Positions 8,223 through 15,585 of a stretch of 29,803 bases of DNA are shown here, piece by piece. Made by a program: the position numbers and the translations under genes. Within the stretch, counting starts at the first letter, position 1. Every line of letters begins with the position of its first letter. The DNA comes from Flavobacteriaceae bacterium (GTDB lineage Bacteria > Bacteroidota > Bacteroidia > Flavobacteriales > Flavobacteriaceae): contig JABDMQ010000077.1 of the NCBI GenBank assembly GCA_013001365.1, positions 1 to 29,803 of the forward strand, read 5' to 3'. The notes under the pieces were generated by a model. That model saw only the letters and a list, made by a program, of their open reading frames with translations, was not told the DNA's origin and ran no database searches.

Positions 8223-8837
8223 ATGTACATTAGGTCATATAAAAGTACCAAAATTCTTTTGACAACTGAACAACTTTACAAGGAATTAAATTATGTAACT
8301 CATTCTAGGGAGAATCGGCAAAAATATGCCGAAATGCTCATTAAAAATCCTGTCCTTTTCCCAAAAGTCTTGGACATATTGTTCATGGTAGATGATAAGA
8401 TCTCTTACCGAGCAGCATGGGTCCTGGAATTTGCATGTGGAAACGACATTGAAGCAATAATACCTTATTTAGATAATTTTACCAGCCGAATAGGGACTGT
8501 ACATCTTGACCCAGCCGTACGTCCAGTGGCTAAAATATGTGAGTATCTGATCAAGTCGTTCTATGCAAAAAATGACAATAAAATCAAGAAAGCCTTATCA
8601 CATGTACATCAAGAGCGTATCATTGAAGCCTGTTTTGATTGGATGATCAGCGACCAGAAAATTGCACCAAAGGCCTATTCTATGAACACGCTGTACCTTC
8701 TAGGAAAAGAGCGCGATTGGATTCATCCAGAACTTCAAATAATTCTTGAACGTGATTTCCAAATGCAGAGTTCAGGATTCAAGGCAAGAGCAAGACATAT
8801 ACTCCATAAAATAAAAGGGTCCAAAAGACAGTCTTGA
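8223..8837 (+). CDS. HEAT-like helical repeat protein of unknown function, upstream of purB
   Basis: The protein is about 204 residues from the ATG at 8223. The frame is open back to 8109, but that stretch lies inside the haem-binding gene on the other strand. A TTG at 8259 is a further possible start. The sequence is a run of amphipathic helices (paired patterns such as ISYRAAWVLEFACGN and IEACFDWMISDQKIAPKAYSMNTLYLL) with no signal peptide, so it is probably a cytoplasmic alpha-solenoid in the HEAT/DNA-alkylation-repeat style. No catalytic motif is visible. It is followed after 73 bases by purB, which appears to have its own promoter, so a functional tie is not implied by the sequence. Confidence 0.72.
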   Translation: MYIRSYKSTKILLTTEQLYKELNYVTHSRENRQKYAEMLIKNPVLFPKVLDILFMVDDKISYRAAWVLEFACGNDIEAIIPYLDNFTSRIGTVHLDPAVRPVAKICEYLIKSFYAKNDNKIKKALSHVHQERIIEACFDWMISDQKIAPKAYSMNTLYLLGKERDWIHPELQIILERDFQMQSSGFKARARHILHKIKGSKRQS

Positions 8838-8854
8838 AACTTCTATCCATGGGC

Positions 8855-8885
8855 TTCGATCTTCGACCTAAATCAATTATCTTTG
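8855..8885 (+). promoter_or_regulatory. Putative purB promoter
   Basis: TATCTTTG at 8878-8885 is a perfect match to the Bacteroidota -7 box TAnnTTTG. TTCG at 8855-8858, exactly 19 bases upstream, is a one-mismatch -33 box (TTTG). The start of purB is 25 bases beyond the -7 box, leaving a leader of roughly 20 bases. Confidence 0.6.
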
Positions 8886-8910
8886 CGTTTTCCATTTCAT
8901 AACCACTTTT

Positions 8911-10257
8911 ATGACGTCAGAATCTCAACTCAATGCAATTTCACCCATCGATGGTCGCTATAGAAACAAGGTCGATCGATTAGCTTCTTATTTTTCTGAA
9001 GAGGCACTCATCAAATATCGCATTTTGGTTGAAATAGAGTATTTCGTAGCCCTTTGCGAATTGCCTTTGCCACAATTAAAAGACATTGACAGTGTCATTT
9101 TTGAAAAACTAAGGTTTATTTATAAGGAATTCTCTTCTGATGATGCTCAAAAAATAAAGGATATAGAATCGGTTACCAACCATGACGTTAAGGCAGTTGA
9201 GTATTTCATTAAGGAAAGATTCGATGAATTGGGCTTATCCAATTACAAGGAATTCATCCATTTTGGCTTGACTTCGCAAGACATAAACAATACAGCCATT
9301 CCATTGAGTATTAAGGATGCAATGAATGATGTATATGTTCCGGAATACTTCAATATCTTGAAAAAACTGGAAGAGCTTTCTGAAGAATGGGCCACAATCC
9401 CCATGCTTGCCAGAACACATGGTCAACCTGCATCACCAACGCGATTAGGAAAAGAAATAGAAGTATTTGTGGTAAGGCTCAAGGAACAATTCAATTTATT
9501 GAATGACATACCAAGTGCAGCTAAATTTGGTGGTGCCACCGGTAACTTCAATGCGCATCACGTGGCCTATCCAACTGTTGATTGGAAAGAATTCGGGAGT
9601 AAGTTCGTGCAGGAAAAGCTAGGCTTGCAACATTCCTTCCCTACTACTCAAATAGAGCATTACGATCATATGGCTGCACTTTTTGATTGCCTAAAACGTA
9701 TAAATACCATTCTCATTGACCTTGATCGAGATATATGGACCTATGTGTCAATGGATTATTTCAAACAAAAGATCAAGAAAGGAGAAGTTGGTAGCTCAGC
9801 GATGCCTCACAAAGTTAATCCAATTGATTTCGAAAATAGTGAAGGGAATCTTGGAATAGCCAATGCAATCTTTGAGCATTTATCAGCTAAATTGCCTATT
9901 TCACGCTTACAACGTGACTTAACAGACAGTACGGTCTTAAGAAATGTCGGTGTACCATTTGGACACACGTTGATAGGTTTCTTATCAACATTGAAAGGCC
10001 TGAGCAAATTATTACTTAATGAATCGAAATTCGAAAAAGACCTTGAAAATAATTGGGCTGTTGTGGCCGAGGCCATTCAGACCATTCTGCGGCGTGAAGG
10101 ATATCCTAATCCTTATGAAGCATTGAAAGGGCTTACAAGAACGAATGAGACCATAAATGGTTCTGCAATAGGAGAATTCATTGACACTTTAGAAGTTTCA
10201 GATAAGATCAAAGAAGAGCTCAAAGCCATTACACCAAGTAACTATACTGGCATTTAA
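8911..10257 (+). CDS. purB: Adenylosuccinate lyase
   Basis: This 448-residue cytoplasmic enzyme of the fumarase/aspartase superfamily is close to the usual length of about 450. It cleaves SAICAR to AICAR plus fumarate in purine synthesis and adenylosuccinate to AMP plus fumarate. Visible signatures are the N-terminal ISPIDGRY, TSQDINNTA (121-129), the catalytic-histidine segment ARTHGQP (His170), and the mobile superfamily loop GSSAMPHKVNPIDFEN with catalytic Ser295. The SPIDGRY start and the DLTDSTVLRN segment place it in the E. coli-type PurB branch. It has its own putative promoter just upstream. A small membrane protein gene follows after 20 bases. Confidence 0.97.
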   Translation: MTSESQLNAISPIDGRYRNKVDRLASYFSEEALIKYRILVEIEYFVALCELPLPQLKDIDSVIFEKLRFIYKEFSSDDAQKIKDIESVTNHDVKAVEYFIKERFDELGLSNYKEFIHFGLTSQDINNTAIPLSIKDAMNDVYVPEYFNILKKLEELSEEWATIPMLARTHGQPASPTRLGKEIEVFVVRLKEQFNLLNDIPSAAKFGGATGNFNAHHVAYPTVDWKEFGSKFVQEKLGLQHSFPTTQIEHYDHMAALFDCLKRINTILIDLDRDIWTYVSMDYFKQKIKKGEVGSSAMPHKVNPIDFENSEGNLGIANAIFEHLSAKLPISRLQRDLTDSTVLRNVGVPFGHTLIGFLSTLKGLSKLLLNESKFEKDLENNWAVVAEAIQTILRREGYPNPYEALKGLTRTNETINGSAIGEFIDTLEVSDKIKEELKAITPSNYTGI

Positions 10258-10277
10258 AAATTCATTAATTTAATTGC

Positions 10278-10478
10278 ATGGAAAACAAGACTGCGCTAAT
10301 CGTATCCGGAGTTATTTTGATGACGTTCTTTGTTTTAGGACTTCTGGACATCATGTATAGCCTTGAGATCATGGAAAATCTTGTTACTAAAATTGTGCTA
10401 ATTGGTTCTTTTATTGCGTATGTGGTATATATTATCAAGGCCAATAAAGATGGGCATAAAAAAAACCTGCCAAAATAG
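10278..10478 (+). CDS. Small two-helix membrane protein, hypothetical
   Basis: The protein has 66 residues: two hydrophobic helices (about 7-28 and 36-53) separated by a short acidic loop (SLEIMENL), ending in a lysine-rich tail (KANKDGHKKNLPK). The N-terminus and loop are acidic and the tail basic, which by the positive-inside rule puts the tail in the cytoplasm. I do not recognise the family. It starts 20 bases after purB and may be read from the same transcript. Its last codons and stop lie inside the hairpin that terminates the opposing DUF4252 operon, so its own 3' end doubles as a terminator on the other strand. Confidence 0.7.
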   Translation: MENKTALIVSGVILMTFFVLGLLDIMYSLEIMENLVTKIVLIGSFIAYVVYIIKANKDGHKKNLPK

Positions 10479-10485
10479 ACAGGTT
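10458..10485 (-). terminator. Rho-independent terminator of the sigma/DUF4252 operon
   Basis: On the minus strand, AACCTG - 10-base loop - CAGGTT is followed by a run of eight T's (plus-strand stem arms 10464-10469 and 10480-10485; A-tract 10458-10465). It is placed 20 bases after the stop of the DUF4252 lipoprotein gene. The hairpin overlaps the last codons and TAG of the small membrane protein gene on the plus strand. Confidence 0.85.
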
Positions 10486-10504
10486 CTTCATAAAGTATTT
10501 GACT

Positions 10505-11050
10505 TTATAATTTAAAGAAGTTCGCAAACTCCTGCATTTCACTTTCTTCAAAATTGGCATTCTGCAATGCATCTCCAAGTGTAATGATCTTATTGGGTTC
10601 CATATTGTCACCCAAAACTCGAATGATTCCGAATCCTTGGGCTTTAGCTGTTGCAAATATGATCAACTCATCTATTGAGTTATCGTCACCTATGTACTTG
10701 ATCACTACTTTGCCGTCAGCCATGCTTCCCCTAAATAGTTCTTGATACTTCTCATCGGCCAAGATCGTTTTAACTTTAGAAAGTTCCTCTTCATATCTAT
10801 CAATATTGTTCTCATTGGCCTTAAAGAGCAGAGAATTCAATTTATCGATCGACTTATAGGCTTCCTTTTGTTCTTCCGTGAAATTTGTCTTATCAATCTG
10901 AACAAAGCTCGTAGGTAGATCTACAGACATAAAATCAGGTGTCTCCTGATTTGCTACGTAATAGCTTTGTAAAGTCTCGCCTTGGTTGCAACTTGTAAAA
11001 GTAACAACCAAGGCAAGAGCAGTGATTATAGTTTTGATCGATGATTTCAT
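10505..11050 (-). CDS. DUF4252 family lipoprotein
   Basis: This 181-residue protein has a lipoprotein signal peptide with lipobox TSC (Cys21 region, TFTSCNQG). The remainder resembles the DUF4252 proteins that follow ECF sigma genes in flavobacteria: a conserved FMSVDLPTSFV strand, a central helical region, and a C-terminal DNSIDELIIFA...GFGIIRVLGDNMEPNKI segment corresponding to the 'self-report of gradient' part of the family. Function is unknown; it is predicted to be membrane-anchored in the periplasm. It starts 2 bases after the stop of the other DUF4252 gene and is the last gene of the four-gene sigma operon. It is more diverged than its neighbour, so the family assignment is less certain here. 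Confidence 0.8.
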   Translation of the reverse strand: MKSSIKTIITALALVVTFTSCNQGETLQSYYVANQETPDFMSVDLPTSFVQIDKTNFTEEQKEAYKSIDKLNSLLFKANENNIDRYEEELSKVKTILADEKYQELFRGSMADGKVVIKYIGDDNSIDELIIFATAKAQGFGIIRVLGDNMEPNKIITLGDALQNANFEESEMQEFANFFKL

Positions 11051-11052
11051 TG

Positions 11053-11628
11053 TTAATTCTTCTTGTCTCCAACTTTGTCAAGATGCTCACCACCTTTTAT
11101 ATCCATTTTCTGAGTGATCTTGGAAACTTGTCTTAAATCTATATCTCCTGTTAGTGACAACAATACCGTTTCGAATTCACGCTTTTTACCATTAATGGTA
11201 ACATCGTTGTCTTTCATGGCTTCTTTTAATCCTGTAATGAACATCAATAGTTCTTTTACATGATTGGCATCCTTACCTTCCCTAACATAGAACTTCACAT
11301 TTTGATCGCCATCCTTGATACGCATAAGCTCTTCAAGGTTCGCATTCTTAAGGTACTTGTTGACATCTGCTTTCATATTTGCCGAGATGCCTTCATCTCC
11401 AGTAGTCATTACCTTGAAATTGTCAATTTTCTTTACCATATCAAAGTATTCCTGTGCTTCTGGATCGTCCAAATCAACATCGATTGTTGCAAGCATTTGA
11501 AACATCTTGCTATTTACGATAATTGATGCCACTTCGTCCATGTCTTCGTACTTATCGAACATGCTCTGTCCGAAAGAAAGCATTGGTGCTAAAATGACCG
11601 CTAATACTATAACTAATTTTTTCATCAT
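11053..11628 (-). CDS. DUF4252 family exported protein
   Basis: This 191-residue protein has a signal peptide cleaved near LSFGQ, with no lipobox, so it is probably a soluble periplasmic protein. It follows the family layout: FDKYEDMDEVASIIVNSKMFQML at the mature N-terminus, a MVKKIDNFKVMTTGDE core strand, then a KFYVREGKDANHVKELLMFITGL segment. DUF4252 has no known biochemical role, but pairs of such genes behind an ECF sigma/anti-sigma pair are a recurring flavobacterial arrangement. Two adjacent ATG codons (11628 and 11625) could start translation. The gene follows the anti-sigma gene after 15 bases and precedes the second DUF4252 gene by 2 bases. Confidence 0.88.
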   Translation of the reverse strand: MMKKLVIVLAVILAPMLSFGQSMFDKYEDMDEVASIIVNSKMFQMLATIDVDLDDPEAQEYFDMVKKIDNFKVMTTGDEGISANMKADVNKYLKNANLEELMRIKDGDQNVKFYVREGKDANHVKELLMFITGLKEAMKDNDVTINGKKREFETVLLSLTGDIDLRQVSKITQKMDIKGGEHLDKVGDKKN

Positions 11629-11643
11629 TTCTTGTTTTAACTG

Positions 11644-12135
11644 TTAATTACTTGTTTTTAAAATTTTGTTTGTTGTTTTAGTAAACTCACCTATGTGAGC
11701 CATTTTCTCTGTGCCTTCATTTAAATTTGAAGCCACAAGGTTAAGGGTTTTCATTTTTTCGTTGCCTTTGTTCAAAGCAATGCCTAAATATTGCAACCCT
11801 TCGACCGTTTGGTTATAGGCCAATAGTTGTTCGTCCGTTAATTGTTCTTCAATAGTACTTGGACCACTGAATTGCGTATAGACTCCGAACATAATGGCAA
11901 CTACCGCTGCGACAGAAATCCACTGGTACAAATATGTCTTGGTTTTTAGTGGAACGTCTTTGGTATATTGCTCTTCCTTTGTTACTGAAAAGTATTGGAA
12001 CATAGTTTGGTACGACTCCAAGTGAGCAGGGACAGTTTCTTTTGAAAAATAGTTTTTTAACTGTTGCTCTTCTTGCAAACTCGTTTCACCATTATCATAC
12101 TTTTCAAGTAATTTCTCTATTTCATTTAACACCAT
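11644..12135 (-). CDS. Putative single-pass anti-sigma factor
   Basis: This 163-residue protein has no signal peptide. The N-terminal part (1-66) is cytoplasmic in prediction and starts with IEKLLEKYDNGETSLQEEQQLKNYF, a pattern common in Bacteroidota anti-sigma and sigma-linked membrane proteins. One transmembrane helix follows (about 70-88, ISVAAVVAIMFGVY), then a helical periplasmic domain with LNKGNEKMKTLNLVASNLNEG. It has no zinc-binding HxxxCxxC motif, so it is not a classical ZAS protein. The gene overlaps the end of the ECF sigma gene by 14 bases (12122-12135), which indicates translational coupling. Assignment as the cognate anti-sigma rests on topology and position, not on a recognised family signature. 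Confidence 0.75.
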   Translation of the reverse strand: MVLNEIEKLLEKYDNGETSLQEEQQLKNYFSKETVPAHLESYQTMFQYFSVTKEEQYTKDVPLKTKTYLYQWISVAAVVAIMFGVYTQFSGPSTIEEQLTDEQLLAYNQTVEGLQYLGIALNKGNEKMKTLNLVASNLNEGTEKMAHIGEFTKTTNKILKTSN

Positions 12136-12631
12136 AACTATGTGTTTTTGTTAATTTTTCTCTTATCGTTTTTCTAGCTCTCGACAATGCCACTCTTATG
12201 GCTGTCGGCTTCATATTCAATACCTTTTCAATTTCTTCGAATTCATATTGTTCAATATCCCTAAGCTGTAGTACCAGTTTCTGTTGTTCTGGTAGTTCTT
12301 CAATTATCCTGCCAACCCAGTCAACACTATCATTTAGCTCCACCTGTTTTTGCAGTGTCACGCTTTTATCTTGATAGTTACTATGAACTATTTTCAAGTT
12401 CTGTGCTTGCTTGGATTTTAACTTGTCCAAGCAAAAGTTCTTCGTCATCGTCATTGAGAAGGCTTCGATATTCTTGTATTTACCAAAATCTTCTTTATTA
12501 TTCCACAGCTTTATCAAAATCTCCTGCGTTGCATCTTCAGCTTCTTCTCGTGACACAAGCAAACGTTTTGCCAATCGAAATACTTTATCCTTAAAAGGAG
12601 TGACGATATCCAAAAATTCCGTCTGTGTCAT
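12122..12631 (-). CDS. ECF (sigma-70 family, group 4) RNA polymerase sigma factor
   Basis: This 169-residue protein contains only regions 2 and 4, as usual for ECF sigmas. Region 2 is at about 12-75 (VFRLAKRLLVSREEAEDATQEILIKLW, then the DNA-melting helix with KNFCLDKLKSK). Region 4 is at about 112-160 (LPEQQKLVLQLRDIEQYEFEEI, then the helix-turn-helix MKPTAIRVALSRARKTIREKL). It is the first gene of a four-gene operon with a membrane anti-sigma candidate and two DUF4252 genes. No TAnnTTTG box is visible on the minus strand upstream, which would fit autoregulation from a promoter of different type. The shared intergenic region with the S41 gene holds repeated TTACAA words. Confidence 0.92.
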   Translation of the reverse strand: MTQTEFLDIVTPFKDKVFRLAKRLLVSREEAEDATQEILIKLWNNKEDFGKYKNIEAFSMTMTKNFCLDKLKSKQAQNLKIVHSNYQDKSVTLQKQVELNDSVDWVGRIIEELPEQQKLVLQLRDIEQYEFEEIEKVLNMKPTAIRVALSRARKTIREKLTKTHSYGVK

Positions 12632-12682
12632 TTAAAATCGGTTAGGTTAATTTGCTTGATTACTATTACGACGAGCTTCATT

Positions 12683-12742
12683 TAAATTTGTTACAATTTA
12701 TTTTTTCTTTACAATAATGTAAGTAAATTTAGAGTTTACAAG
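12683..12742. promoter_or_regulatory. Divergent regulatory region between ECF sigma operon and S41 protease gene
   Basis: The 134-base gap 12632-12765 separates two divergent transcripts. On the plus strand, TAAATTTG (12683-12690) is a perfect -7 box for the S41 gene, but no -33 box stands at 19 bases. TTACAA occurs three times in the same orientation at 12691, 12709 and 12736 (offsets 18 and 27). Two inverted repeats follow: TTACA-N4-TGTAA (12709-12722) and GTAAA-N7-TTTAC (12723-12739). This could be an operator cluster or sigma-factor site, but the AT-rich background makes chance matches possible. Confidence 0.45.
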
Positions 12743-12765
12743 ACAAATTCAAGAAAAGAAAAATT

Positions 12766-14208
12766 ATGCGCTTTTTAAAAATTACGCTTTTTGCGCTAGT
12801 GGTTTTTGGTTTTACTACGAGTTGCTTTGAGGATCAGGATGATAACGCCATAACTGCAAGCGAAATCAATGACTTTGTTTGGAAAGGCATGAATGCTGTT
12901 TATCTCTACAAAAGCAATATCCCAGACCTGGCCAACGATAGATTTGCAAATACCCAAGAATATGCTGATTATTTAAACAGCTATAACACTCCAGAAGGTC
13001 TATTTGAAAGCCTTATTTATGAAAGACAGACAGTTGATCGATTTAGTTGGATAGTTGATGATTACATTGCATTGGAGCAACAATTTGATGGTGTTATTAC
13101 AAGTAATGGTCTTGAATTCAATTTTTACTTTGTTCCTGGAAGCACGACTGAGGTTTTTGGTATCATAAAATTAGTACTTAATAATAGTGTAGCCAGTGGT
13201 CTTGGACTCCAACGAGGACAGATTTTCAACGCAGTTGATGACACTCCTTTAACTGAAACAAATTTAGGTGACCTCCTGAACCAAGAAACATACACCTTGA
13301 ATTTAGCTACATATGATGATAATGGTACACCAGAGGTTGAAGATGATAGCATAGTGCCATCTATGGACAGTGTTTCACTAACTAAGGCGGTATACAACGA
13401 AAACCCTGTACATCTTGCAACTATCATTGATGTTGATGGTGAAAACCTAGGTTATTTGGTCTATAATGGCTTCAATAATAATTTCGACAGCCAGCTTAAT
13501 GCCGCATTCGCGCAATTCCAAGCAAATAATGTCCAGCATTTAGTCTTGGACCTAAGATATAATCCAGGAGGATCCGTGAATTCTGCGTCTTTACTCGGCA
13601 GTATGGTTACTGGGCAATTCAATGGCGAGATCTTCTCAAAATTGGTATTTAATGAAGACAATCAAGCATCCAACAGGAATTTCAATTTCACAGATAATAT
13701 TGATGGTACCGGATTGAATAGTCTAAATCTAAACAAGGTATATGTGCTAACTACAAATCGATCAGCATCTGCAAGCGAATTACTTATAAATAGTCTAAGT
13801 GCATATGTTGATGTCGTCCAAATTGGAGATTTCTCAACAGGAAAAACGCAAGCCTCGATCACGGTTTATGATTCTCCAACCCTAGAAAGAGAAAATGTAA
13901 ATCCTAATCATACTTATGCCATGCAACCTTTGGTCGCAAATTCGGTTAATGTTAATGATGCATCCGTGCCCTCTACTGGTCTTACACCAGATATTGAATT
14001 GATAGAATCTCCGCGGAATTTTGGAACACTTGGAGATATAAATGAACCCTTATTAGCAGCAGCAATTTCTGATATTCAAATGTCGGGAAGACCTAGCATA
14101 CCTGTATTTGATGGTTATAGACCTATTGAAAATTCTATCGATTCCAGGCCTTTTGAGGACATCATGTATATTGAAGGAAAAAGCCTTTTCGAAAGGTTGG
14201 ATTTCTAA
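12766..14208 (+). CDS. S41 family (C-terminal processing type) serine protease, lipoprotein
   Basis: This 480-residue protein has a lipoprotein signal peptide with lipobox TTSC (Cys20). A helical N-terminal S41 cap (about 28-100) is followed by a PDZ-like segment (about 107-172, with GLGLQRGQIFNAVDD) and the peptidase core (about 215-420). The core shows LVYNGF, LDLRYNPGGS and NRSASASELL. The catalytic dyad is probably Ser335 (SASASE) and Lys360 (STGK), 25 residues apart as in Prc/CtpA enzymes. It is probably anchored on the periplasmic side of a membrane and degrades or trims envelope proteins; substrates are unknown. It is divergent from the ECF sigma operon with a 134-base shared control region, which suggests common stress control. 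An S41 gene beside sigma/DUF4252 genes is, to my knowledge, a repeated flavobacterial arrangement. Confidence 0.92.
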   Translation: MRFLKITLFALVVFGFTTSCFEDQDDNAITASEINDFVWKGMNAVYLYKSNIPDLANDRFANTQEYADYLNSYNTPEGLFESLIYERQTVDRFSWIVDDYIALEQQFDGVITSNGLEFNFYFVPGSTTEVFGIIKLVLNNSVASGLGLQRGQIFNAVDDTPLTETNLGDLLNQETYTLNLATYDDNGTPEVEDDSIVPSMDSVSLTKAVYNENPVHLATIIDVDGENLGYLVYNGFNNNFDSQLNAAFAQFQANNVQHLVLDLRYNPGGSVNSASLLGSMVTGQFNGEIFSKLVFNEDNQASNRNFNFTDNIDGTGLNSLNLNKVYVLTTNRSASASELLINSLSAYVDVVQIGDFSTGKTQASITVYDSPTLERENVNPNHTYAMQPLVANSVNVNDASVPSTGLTPDIELIESPRNFGTLGDINEPLLAAAISDIQMSGRPSIPVFDGYRPIENSIDSRPFEDIMYIEGKSLFERLDF

Positions 14209-14254
14209 AGAACAACCTTGAAATCAAGTATAGGTCTTTCACGTAGCCCTATGA

Positions 14255-14362
14255 TCATTTTTTCTTGTTCATTTTATAGATAAGGTAAACGAAACCTGCC
14301 AAAAAATGAATAAAAACAATAGTCGCTGCTATATATATTATTAAATTTGAATTATCTCTCAT
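14255..14362 (-). CDS. Small single-pass membrane protein (35 residues)
   Basis: A short frame runs from ATG at 14362 to TGA at 14255-14257: MRDNSN, then a hydrophobic helix of about 20 residues (LIIYIAATIVFIHFLAGFVYLI), then a basic tail YKMNKKK. The layout of polar N-terminus, one helix and lysine-rich C-terminus is what a real membrane microprotein looks like and is unlikely for random AT-rich sequence, which would rarely end the helix with a lysine cluster right before the stop. It lies in the gap between the S41 and ABC importer genes, antisense to the importer leader. I see no clear ribosome binding site or promoter, and I do not recognise a family. Confidence 0.5.
   Translation of the reverse strand: MRDNSNLIIYIAATIVFIHFLAGFVYLIYKMNKKK
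14342..14349 (+). promoter_or_regulatory. Candidate -7 box for the ABC importer operon
   Basis: TAAATTTG matches TAnnTTTG perfectly. No TTTG stands 19 bases upstream. If used, transcription would begin near 14355, so the in-frame TTG at 14347 could not be the start codon of the binding-protein gene. This supports the internal TTG at 14416. Confidence 0.4.
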
Positions 14363-14415
14363 ATACAAAGATTTTGATCAAATTTAGTATCCAATTCCTT
14401 TTTGAAAAGTCACTT

Positions 14416-15585
14416 TTGTTATTTAAGCACTTATTTAACTTAAAAAATACTGTGCTATGTCTTGCTTTGATACTTATTCTGTCATGTAAAAGAAGCCAAG
14501 ATCCAAAAATCTCTGATCCAGTCTCAAATGATTCAAGTTTAGAATTAACTTATGCCGAAGGGTTTTCAGTTATTAATAAAGATGAATATAGAACTTTGAC
14601 GATTGCCAATCCTTGGCCCAACTCAGACAGAACATTTGTTTACGCCTTGGTAGATCGCAAAGTTGCGCCAAAGATCTCATTGATGAGCGAACAATACGAT
14701 GGCATAATAGTTACACCTGTCGCATCAATTGTGGTAACCTCGACAACACATATTCCCTCATTAGAATTATTGGACGTCCATGATAAACTCATTGGGTTTC
14801 CAGGAACTAATTATATTTCATCCTTAAGCACAAGGAGAAGGATAGAAGATGGCAAAGTGCATGAACTAGGCAAGAATGAAGGTATTAATACGGAAGTACT
14901 GTTAAATATAAAACCAGAAGTCGTTATTGGATTTGGTGTTGAAAGTGCCAACAAGACCTATAATGTCATTCAAAATGCTAATATTCCTGTAATCTATAAT
15001 GGTGATTGGACAGAATCATCGGCCTTAGCAAAAGCGGAATGGATAAAGTTCTTTGGGGTTTTGTTTGATAAGGAACAGGAAGCGGATTCTATTTTCAAAA
15101 GCATAGAAATAAATTATTTAAAAGCTAAGCAAATTGCGTTAGAAGTGAAGACCAAACCTTCTATTCTTAGTGGCGCTATGCATAAAGATGTCTGGTATTT
15201 GCCTAATGGTTCAAGTGGCGAAGCTCAATTATTAAAAGATGCCAATACCAATTATTTATGGAGTGATACTGATGGTGCTGGAAGTCTGGCCTTGAGTTTC
15301 GAAAGTGTGTTCGAAAAAGCTAAAGATGCGGATCTATGGTTTAGTCCCTCGTATTACACCTCTCTGGAGCAATTAGAAAAAGCCAATCCGCATTACACGA
15401 AGTTCAAGGCATTTAAGGACAAAAAAGTGTATTCCTTCAGTTTAACGAAAGGAGAAACAGGAGGTGTGCTCTACTACGAGCAAGGAATGTCTAGACCTGA
15501 CCTTGTTCTTAAGGACATCATCAAGATCTGTCACCCAGAACTTCTCACCAAATACGATACCTACTTCTTTAAACAGTTAAAGTAA
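14416..15585 (+). CDS. Substrate-binding lipoprotein of a FecB/BtuF-type ABC importer
   Basis: The frame is open from a TTG at 14347. I prefer the TTG at 14416 because it gives a normal lipoprotein signal (MLFKHLFNLK, hydrophobic core, LSC with Cys24) and is preceded by GAAAAG. The 14347 start would leave a 34-residue pre-signal segment and overlaps a promoter-like box. No ATG is available. The mature protein is a cluster A binding protein: VAPKISLMS strand, VVTSTTHIPSLELL, a GFPGTNYISSLS segment, LLNIKPEVVIGFG, and a C-terminal lobe with KKVYSFSLTKGETGGVLYYEQGMSRPD. It would capture a metal chelate such as ferric siderophore, haem or cobalamin in the periplasm. The substrate cannot be read from the sequence, and no TonB receptor or cobalamin riboswitch is visible nearby. 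Confidence 0.87.
   Translation: MLFKHLFNLKNTVLCLALILILSCKRSQDPKISDPVSNDSSLELTYAEGFSVINKDEYRTLTIANPWPNSDRTFVYALVDRKVAPKISLMSEQYDGIIVTPVASIVVTSTTHIPSLELLDVHDKLIGFPGTNYISSLSTRRRIEDGKVHELGKNEGINTEVLLNIKPEVVIGFGVESANKTYNVIQNANIPVIYNGDWTESSALAKAEWIKFFGVLFDKEQEADSIFKSIEINYLKAKQIALEVKTKPSILSGAMHKDVWYLPNGSSGEAQLLKDANTNYLWSDTDGAGSLALSFESVFEKAKDADLWFSPSYYTSLEQLEKANPHYTKFKAFKDKKVYSFSLTKGETGGVLYYEQGMSRPDLVLKDIIKICHPELLTKYDTYFFKQLK

Noticed and set aside
12355..12635. Plus-strand frames opposite the ECF sigma gene
   Set aside because: They are the complement of a clear sigma-factor gene, with Ser/Leu-rich composition typical of antisense frames.
14209..14346. Cobalamin riboswitch upstream of the importer
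   Set aside because: I could not find a B12-box-like sequence or the long structured leader such a riboswitch needs; the gap is AT-rich and holds a small minus-strand frame instead.
14347..14415. TTG at 14347 as the start of the ABC binding protein
   Set aside because: It would place about 34 residues in front of the lipoprotein signal and falls within a perfect -7 box. The TTG at 14416 gives a normal signal peptide. Not fully excluded.
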